8,435 bases of DNA from Candidatus Poseidoniaceae archaeon (GTDB lineage Archaea > Thermoplasmatota > Poseidoniia > Poseidoniales > Poseidoniaceae): contig DUIP01000029.1 of assembly GCA_013330285.1 (NCBI GenBank), positions 1 through 8,435 on the forward strand, written 5' to 3'. The notes beneath the pieces are model-generated. The model saw only the letters and a program-made list of their open reading frames with translations, was not told where the DNA came from and did not search any database. Below, in pieces: positions 4,916 to 8,435 of this stretch; the first letter of the stretch is position 1; every line of letters starts with the position of its first letter. The position numbers were made by a program, and so were the translations under genes.

Positions 4916-6045
4916 GTGAACATCCCCTCGTGACCCTCACAGTGTGTGTCCGGGACGGAGTGGATTGGGTTGATGGATGCCTTGAAGCGCTTGTCGCTCA
5001 AACATACAGACCCCTCGAAATTATTGCAGTTGATGATGGCTCAATCGATGGTTCGACCGAGCGGTTAATGAAATGGCATAATGAAACGGGGAACCCAAGC
5101 GTCAAGGTCCTTACACAATCTGCAAAGGGACTTTCAGCTGGTCGGCAATGGGCGGTTGAAGAATCAAGAGGTGAATGGGTTGCAATCACAGACATCGATG
5201 TTCGACCAGAACCCGATTGGATTGAAATGATGATGGCTGAAATTCAGCCAATTGCAGATGGGGAATCGATCGTTGCTGTGACTGGTCGAACTGTATTCGC
5301 ACATGACGGCGACGTTGCAAGTCGGGTCAGATCGATGGAAATTGCGAGAAAATACAGAGCCAGGCCAAGACGAACAAGCCTCGCCAATGGTCCATGTTCG
5401 ATGTTTCATCGGGCGTCACTTTTGGCCATTGGAGGATTCAACCCTGAATGGTATCATGCCGAAGACATGGAAGTCAGTCTCAGGTTGATCAGCAACGGGG
5501 GCACGATTATTTACGCACCTGGAGCGGTTGTCAACCACGTACCTGAAGTTGAGCGGAAGCGGTTTCTTGCAAAACGGAAGCGCGATGCCAGAGCGCACGT
5601 TCGTATCCTACGCCATTTTCCCCGACGGAAACGAATCGGCCCCGGATTGGACTTTATCGGCAGTTCGACCTTTGTTCTCATGATTCTCCCCTTGTGGATT
5701 TCTGCACTCGTTTCAGGACTGCCTTTTGCATTCAAGGCATTGACGATGACTGAATGGTCATGGGACACAGCACAACAATGGTGGCAAACAAAAATGCTCC
5801 TTGGTACTGTGGTGTTGATGGCCGTTCATGAATTTCTGCTCTGGCGCGGGCCTTTGGGTGAAGTCAATCGAGGAGCTTTGCGCGAAGGCAAGGTCGATTT
5901 GAAAGGCATATGGAAGATTAGGAAATTGACCTTTCGATGGAGCATTGCTCTATGGCAAGGCTTGATCTTAGGTATGCTTGATGCGTTGCGAGGCAAAAAT
6001 GGACATCGCCCATTGTTTAGAGCATCAAGGGATGACTTCAACTGA
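4912..6045 (+). CDS. Family 2 glycosyltransferase with C-terminal membrane segments
   Basis: This 377-residue GT-A glycosyltransferase transfers a sugar from a nucleotide-sugar, probably at the cytoplasmic face of the membrane. The N-terminal domain shows LVTLTVCVRDGVDWVDGCLEAL, the nucleotide-binding VDDGS (40-44), the metal-binding TDIDVRPEPDW (93-103, DxD-type Asp94/Asp96), NGPCSMFHR (159-166), and the acidic AEDMEVSLRL (183-192) around the expected catalytic base. A basic patch KRKRFLAKRKRD-like (about 215-225) precedes three hydrophobic segments near 249-272, 294-311 and 342-358. The start is ATG at 4912, overlapping the previous stop as ATGA, with GAGGT six bases upstream. A longer open frame from 4786 runs through the upstream gene and is not used. 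The acceptor (lipid carrier, S-layer or surface glycan) cannot be told from sequence. No metabolic link to CoA is evident. Confidence 0.9.
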   Translation: MSEHPLVTLTVCVRDGVDWVDGCLEALVAQTYRPLEIIAVDDGSIDGSTERLMKWHNETGNPSVKVLTQSAKGLSAGRQWAVEESRGEWVAITDIDVRPEPDWIEMMMAEIQPIADGESIVAVTGRTVFAHDGDVASRVRSMEIARKYRARPRRTSLANGPCSMFHRASLLAIGGFNPEWYHAEDMEVSLRLISNGGTIIYAPGAVVNHVPEVERKRFLAKRKRDARAHVRILRHFPRRKRIGPGLDFIGSSTFVLMILPLWISALVSGLPFAFKALTMTEWSWDTAQQWWQTKMLLGTVVLMAVHEFLLWRGPLGEVNRGALREGKVDLKGIWKIRKLTFRWSIALWQGLILGMLDALRGKNGHRPLFRASRDDFN

Positions 6046-6607
6046 GGGTTTCATCGCCTTCTGGGGCATTCGCTGAGGCCTTGAGTGCGAAACCAAAGGC
6101 GATCAGTGCAATGCTTACTGAATAGACACCTGGATCGGTCCAACCGGTGTGGGTGATGCCGTAATATGCATAGAAACCAAATCCAAGAAGAAGACACCAT
6201 GCTGCGGCTAGCATGGACCATCCTTTGTGGGAAGGGTCAGCAAGCGCTGGCCATGTGTCATTGACAAGCAGGCCTTTTGCCCATCCGCCAATCCCGCCTT
6301 CTTCGCCAGCCATGGTCTTGAAGCCGAGCCCAGCGAGTGCTGCACAGATGCCAATGAACACAAAGTCGGATGCAACGATTTGCATGCCGCTTTCTTGTTT
6401 GAGTTCGTAGGCAGCATTCGACATTTCGAAGGTAAAAAGACCGCCCCATGACCAGTGGTAGGTTGGGTGAGCCTGGCCCATGATGTTGAGAATGGCAAGG
6501 AGAATGCCCCACAATCCAAGGGCGATGAACCATTGGGAAACACCCTTTGAAGGGTTCATTATTGCTGTGATGAGGTTGCTTGAACCGTCGTTCTCATCTT
6601 TGCTCAT
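6038..6607 (-). CDS. Four-helix membrane protein, function unknown
   Basis: A 189-residue integral membrane protein with four predicted transmembrane helices: residues about 24-43 (WFIALGLWGILLAILNIMG), 75-97, 129-151 (WSMLAAAWCLLLGFGFYAYYG) and 160-177. The N-terminus is polar and acidic (MSKDENDGSSN). Between helices 1 and 2 lies an aromatic loop HPTYHWSWGGLFTFEM, and between 2 and 3 a Gly-rich loop GEEGGIGGWA. I do not recognise the family. ATG at 6607 is preferred over a GTG at 6640: AGGTGG is seven to eight bases upstream, and a TATA box (6631-6637) sits about 27 bp before it. Its stop overlaps the glycosyltransferase stop by 8 bp, tail to tail. It follows cdc6 by 66 bp on the same strand but seems to have its own promoter. 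Confidence 0.85.
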   Translation of the reverse strand: MSKDENDGSSNLITAIMNPSKGVSQWFIALGLWGILLAILNIMGQAHPTYHWSWGGLFTFEMSNAAYELKQESGMQIVASDFVFIGICAALAGLGFKTMAGEEGGIGGWAKGLLVNDTWPALADPSHKGWSMLAAAWCLLLGFGFYAYYGITHTGWTDPGVYSVSIALIAFGFALKASANAPEGDETLS

Positions 6608-6630
6608 AGACTGCGCCACCTGCCTTTTGG

Positions 6631-6637
6631 ATATAAG
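6631..6637 (-). promoter_or_regulatory. TATA box of the four-helix membrane protein gene
   Basis: CTTATAT on the minus strand is centred about 27 bp before the ATG at 6607. This is the normal TATA-to-transcription-start distance, so the mRNA may be leaderless or nearly so. The GGTGG in between would then be upstream of the transcript, which conflicts with its use as a ribosome binding site; one of the two readings must be wrong. Confidence 0.55.
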
Positions 6638-6673
6638 CACACCGAATCAACACGACGATGGAACATCTGAATT

Positions 6674-7915
6674 TCAGAGTCGAGATTGATGCCGATATGG
6701 CCGCTCAAACACTTCTTTCATTTGTGATTCAGATTCGACCATAATGCCTTCAGCATCAATGTTTTGAGGAATGCATGAATTGATTTCTTTTGTCCGTCCA
6801 TACCTTCCACGGGAAACGGTTCTTGCCGTGATAAGACCAAGCATATCCAAATTAGAAATCAATCCTGAGACACGACGTTGTGTCAATGGATTTTGCCTGA
6901 CATATCGACAAGCTTGGGTGTAAACGGCGTAGACTTCACCCGTCTGAATGTTTCTCAAGCCATTCCGCTCATTGAGAAGAATGGAGGCAAGAACCAATTT
7001 CTGTTGGCTTGGCAATGAGGCGAGTACGGGGTGCATCTGATCGGCTTCCAATTGATGTTGAGCCATACGCACGTGGGATTGAGTCACGCACTCATCACCA
7101 GATTGCTCTGCTTTTTCTGTCGACACACGAAGAAGGTCAAGAGCGCATCGAGCATCACCGTGTTCTTGAGCGGCGATGGCTGCACAGAGGGCAATAACGC
7201 TATCATCCAATGCACCTTCAACGAGGGCGCCTTCAGCGCGTTGACGGAGAATGTTTTGGAGTTGCATGGCGTCATATGGGTTGAACACAACATCTGATTG
7301 ACCGAGGCGAGAACGTACACGAGGGTCAAGGAAGTCTGTGAATTTGAGATCGTTTGAAATTCCGATCACACAAGCTCGGGCTGATTTTAGCGATGCGTTA
7401 ATGCTCGTGAGGTTGTACAACAGATCGTCTCCAGCCTTTCGAACAAGATGATCAATTTCATCGAGAATAATCACAAAGACGCCGCCTCTGTCGTCCATTC
7501 TTCGAACGAGTTCACCAAAGACACGGTCAGTTGGCCAGCCGGTGAAGGGGATTTCATCGATTTCATGTGATTCGAGCAAGGAATTACCAAGGTGGCTCAG
7601 AACTCTGTACTGAGTATCGATTTGTCGGCAGTTGACCATAATGGTCTGAACTGGTCGATTGATTTCCCTACCCTTTGCTTCAAGTTCATCACAGACATAG
7701 GAGGTGACCGCTGTCTTACCTGCACCAGTCACGCCGTAAAGGGTCATGTTTGATGGGATGTGACCGTTGAGGGCTTCAACCAAATTGAAGGTCAACTTCT
7801 CAATTTCACTTTGTCGGTGCGGGAGTTTTTTCGGACGGAAGTCATGACGAAGCACTTCTTTGTCAACGAACAGGGTTTTTCGTGAAAGGAAGTCATCGAA
7901 GATGTTTCCAGTCAT
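6674..7915 (-). CDS. cdc6: Orc1/Cdc6 replication initiator
   Basis: This 413-residue AAA+ protein is the archaeal origin-binding initiator, which recognises ORB-type sites and helps load the MCM helicase. Motifs in order: Walker A GVTGAGKT (61-68), Walker B VFVIILDEID (146-155), sensor 1 GISND (185-189), the arginine-finger region DPRVRSRLG (197-205), and sensor 2 GDARCALDLLR (253-263). The C-terminal winged helix spans about 295-385 (SQQKLVLASILL, then QRRVSGLISNLDMLGLITARTVSRGRYGRTKEI, the wing). The N-terminus MTGNIFDDFLSRKTLFVDKEVL is the usual initiator-specific extension, and the length is typical. ATG at 7915 has GAGGA six bases upstream (7922-7926). About 250 bp of non-coding DNA with dyads lies upstream, where many archaea place an origin. 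The family is certain; whether this is the main initiator is not shown. Confidence 0.97.
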   Translation of the reverse strand: MTGNIFDDFLSRKTLFVDKEVLRHDFRPKKLPHRQSEIEKLTFNLVEALNGHIPSNMTLYGVTGAGKTAVTSYVCDELEAKGREINRPVQTIMVNCRQIDTQYRVLSHLGNSLLESHEIDEIPFTGWPTDRVFGELVRRMDDRGGVFVIILDEIDHLVRKAGDDLLYNLTSINASLKSARACVIGISNDLKFTDFLDPRVRSRLGQSDVVFNPYDAMQLQNILRQRAEGALVEGALDDSVIALCAAIAAQEHGDARCALDLLRVSTEKAEQSGDECVTQSHVRMAQHQLEADQMHPVLASLPSQQKLVLASILLNERNGLRNIQTGEVYAVYTQACRYVRQNPLTQRRVSGLISNLDMLGLITARTVSRGRYGRTKEINSCIPQNIDAEGIMVESESQMKEVFERPYRHQSRL

Positions 7916-7947
7916 GGTTGTTCCTCAGTTTTTCTATGTGCCCGTGA

Positions 7948-7966
7948 ATCTGCCGGAGTGGCAGAT
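7948..7966. repeat. 7-bp perfect inverted repeat in the cdc6 leader
   Basis: ATCTGCC and GGCAGAT are separated by five bases (GGAGT). If transcription starts near 8040 this forms a hairpin in the cdc6 5' untranslated region, about 33 bases before the start codon. It could also be a protein-binding dyad. Confidence 0.55.
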
Positions 7967-8011
7967 GCGCGATATTGTGCGTGAGTCCGAGTCCCCCTCA
8001 TAAGCATGTCC

Positions 8012-8045
8012 ACTCGAACAAATTGGTTTGGCCAAATTGTCGAGT
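8012..8045. promoter_or_regulatory. 34-bp imperfect inverted repeat at the cdc6 promoter
   Basis: The arms ACTCGA-A-CAAATTGG (8012-8026) and CCAAATTG-TCGAGT (8032-8045) pair with one mismatch and one bulged base. At the centre TTTGGCCAAA (8027-8036) is a perfect 10-bp palindrome. With the TATA box at 8065-8072 the transcription start falls near 8040, so the element straddles or directly follows it. A protein bound here would block transcription. Autoregulation by Orc1/Cdc6, or an origin site, are both plausible; neither is shown. Confidence 0.5.
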
Positions 8046-8049
8046 ATTC

Positions 8050-8165
8050 GCTTTGACCTTTGAGAATATAAAGGAGAAGGACATTTAAGTTAAAAATGTA
8101 AAAATAACTCATCGAAAGAACAGAAATTTGTCATTTTCCGGAAAGGAAATTTTTCTTCTTCAAGA
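8050..8165. other. AT-rich segment upstream of cdc6; possible origin unwinding element
   Basis: This stretch is clearly richer in A and T than its surroundings, with A-rich runs at 8081-8107 and a perfect palindrome TTTCCGGAAA at 8135-8144 flanked by AGAAATTT (about 8121-8129) and AAATTTTTCT (8147-8156), which form a looser outer dyad. Next to cdc6 and beside a 34-bp inverted repeat, it has the layout of an archaeal origin, but no set of consensus ORB repeats is seen. Confidence 0.35.
8065..8072 (-). promoter_or_regulatory. TATA box of cdc6
   Basis: TTTATATT on the minus strand is the best TATA box upstream of cdc6. It predicts a start near 8040 and a leader of about 125 nt. Confidence 0.5.
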
Positions 8166-8435
8166 TTATTGCACTGACCAAATTCGTCCTTCCCGAACGA
8201 CTCGCAAACCATCCTCGGCATGATTCACATTTGATGGGTGGTTCGGATACGTATCTGTGACCGTTGGAGTTCGACCTGAACCTGGCGTGTCAACATAGGT
8301 ATGCGTGATAATGAACTCAACATCTGCATGTTTCTTGGCGATGCTTTCGACGTCCGAAGGTTTGTGGTGGGTATCAGAATCCACCCATTGTGGCAATCCC
8401 ATCTCGAGGATCGTCATACTTGATTGAGCGATTTC
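8166..8435 (-). CDS. C-terminal part of a probable metallo-beta-lactamase-fold hydrolase; cut by window edge
   Basis: The frame is open to the window edge (EIAQSSMTILEMG...), so the first visible Met is probably not the start; the true N-terminus lies beyond 8435. The 89 visible residues resemble the end of an MBL-fold metal-dependent hydrolase: SDTHHKPSDVESIAKKH, then the strand and late-His motif VEFIITHTYVD (the last metal-binding His of such enzymes), and a tail PSNVNHAEDGLRVVREGRIWSV of the kind that closes RNase Z-like and related MBL proteins. The main HxHxDH metal motif would be upstream and is not visible, so the substrate is unknown and the family call is moderate. The stop is TAA at 8166-8168. 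The gene is read toward cdc6 with about 250 bp between. Confidence 0.6.
   Translation of the reverse strand, partial: EIAQSSMTILEMGLPQWVDSDTHHKPSDVESIAKKHADVEFIITHTYVDTPGSGRTPTVTDTYPNHPSNVNHAEDGLRVVREGRIWSVQ

Noticed and set aside
6608..6640. GTG start at 6640 for the four-helix membrane protein
   Set aside because: It would begin at the TATA box itself; ATG at 6607 has better signals and a typical polar N-terminus.
7912..8112. 66-codon minus-strand frame upstream of cdc6
   Set aside because: It overlaps the cdc6 start out of frame, has no SD, and crosses the TATA box and dyads; the translation shows no family signal.
1..8435. CRISPR arrays, insertion sequences, tRNA or rRNA genes
   Set aside because: No regular spaced repeats, transposase frames, GTTC-type tRNA arms or rRNA segments were seen on either strand.

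Overview
The window looks like a chromosomal segment of a marine euryarchaeon of the Poseidoniales (Marine Group II) type. Support for this: an archaeal Orc1/Cdc6 initiator, an archaeal-type CoA pathway (phosphopantetheine adenylyltransferase joined to a DUF359 GTP-dependent dephospho-CoA kinase), TATA-type promoters, Shine-Dalgarno sequences and TGA stops, moderate GC, and an archaeal box H/ACA guide RNA with kink-turns. The lineage is inferred from gene content; there is no rRNA gene here to confirm it.

Layout. Positions 1-715 (minus strand) hold the N-terminal part of S-adenosylhomocysteinase, preceded by a small winged-helix protein. Positions 716-988 are a divergent promoter region with direct repeats and one sequence resembling the archaeal origin recognition box. 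Positions 989-3499 (plus) encode a large orphan protein with an N-terminal winged helix. Positions 3500-3892 have no protein gene. They contain paired short repeats and then, at about 3606-3811, a three-hairpin box H/ACA sRNA followed by a T-rich terminator. This RNA is the main discovery of the window: each hairpin ends in a kink-turn or k-loop, two are followed by a correctly spaced ACA box, and all three pockets match conserved 23S rRNA sites (near E. coli U2496, the A-loop U2554/2555, and H69 U1915).

Positions 3893-6045 (plus) are a two-gene, ATGA-overlapping unit: the fused CoA-synthesis enzyme, then a membrane-associated family 2 glycosyltransferase. Its end overlaps, tail to tail, a minus-strand unit: a four-helix membrane protein (6038-6607) and Orc1/Cdc6 (6674-7915). 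Upstream of cdc6, positions 7916-8165 form a gene-free region, AT-rich at its distal end, with a TATA box, a 34-bp imperfect inverted repeat, a short hairpin and a perfect palindrome. It is a reasonable candidate for a replication origin and/or autoregulatory promoter. The window ends inside the C-terminal part of a probable metallo-beta-lactamase-fold hydrolase.

The genes are mostly informational and housekeeping (replication initiation, rRNA modification, CoA, methyl-cycle recycling) with a few lineage-specific unknowns. I see no mobile element, tRNA, rRNA or CRISPR array.
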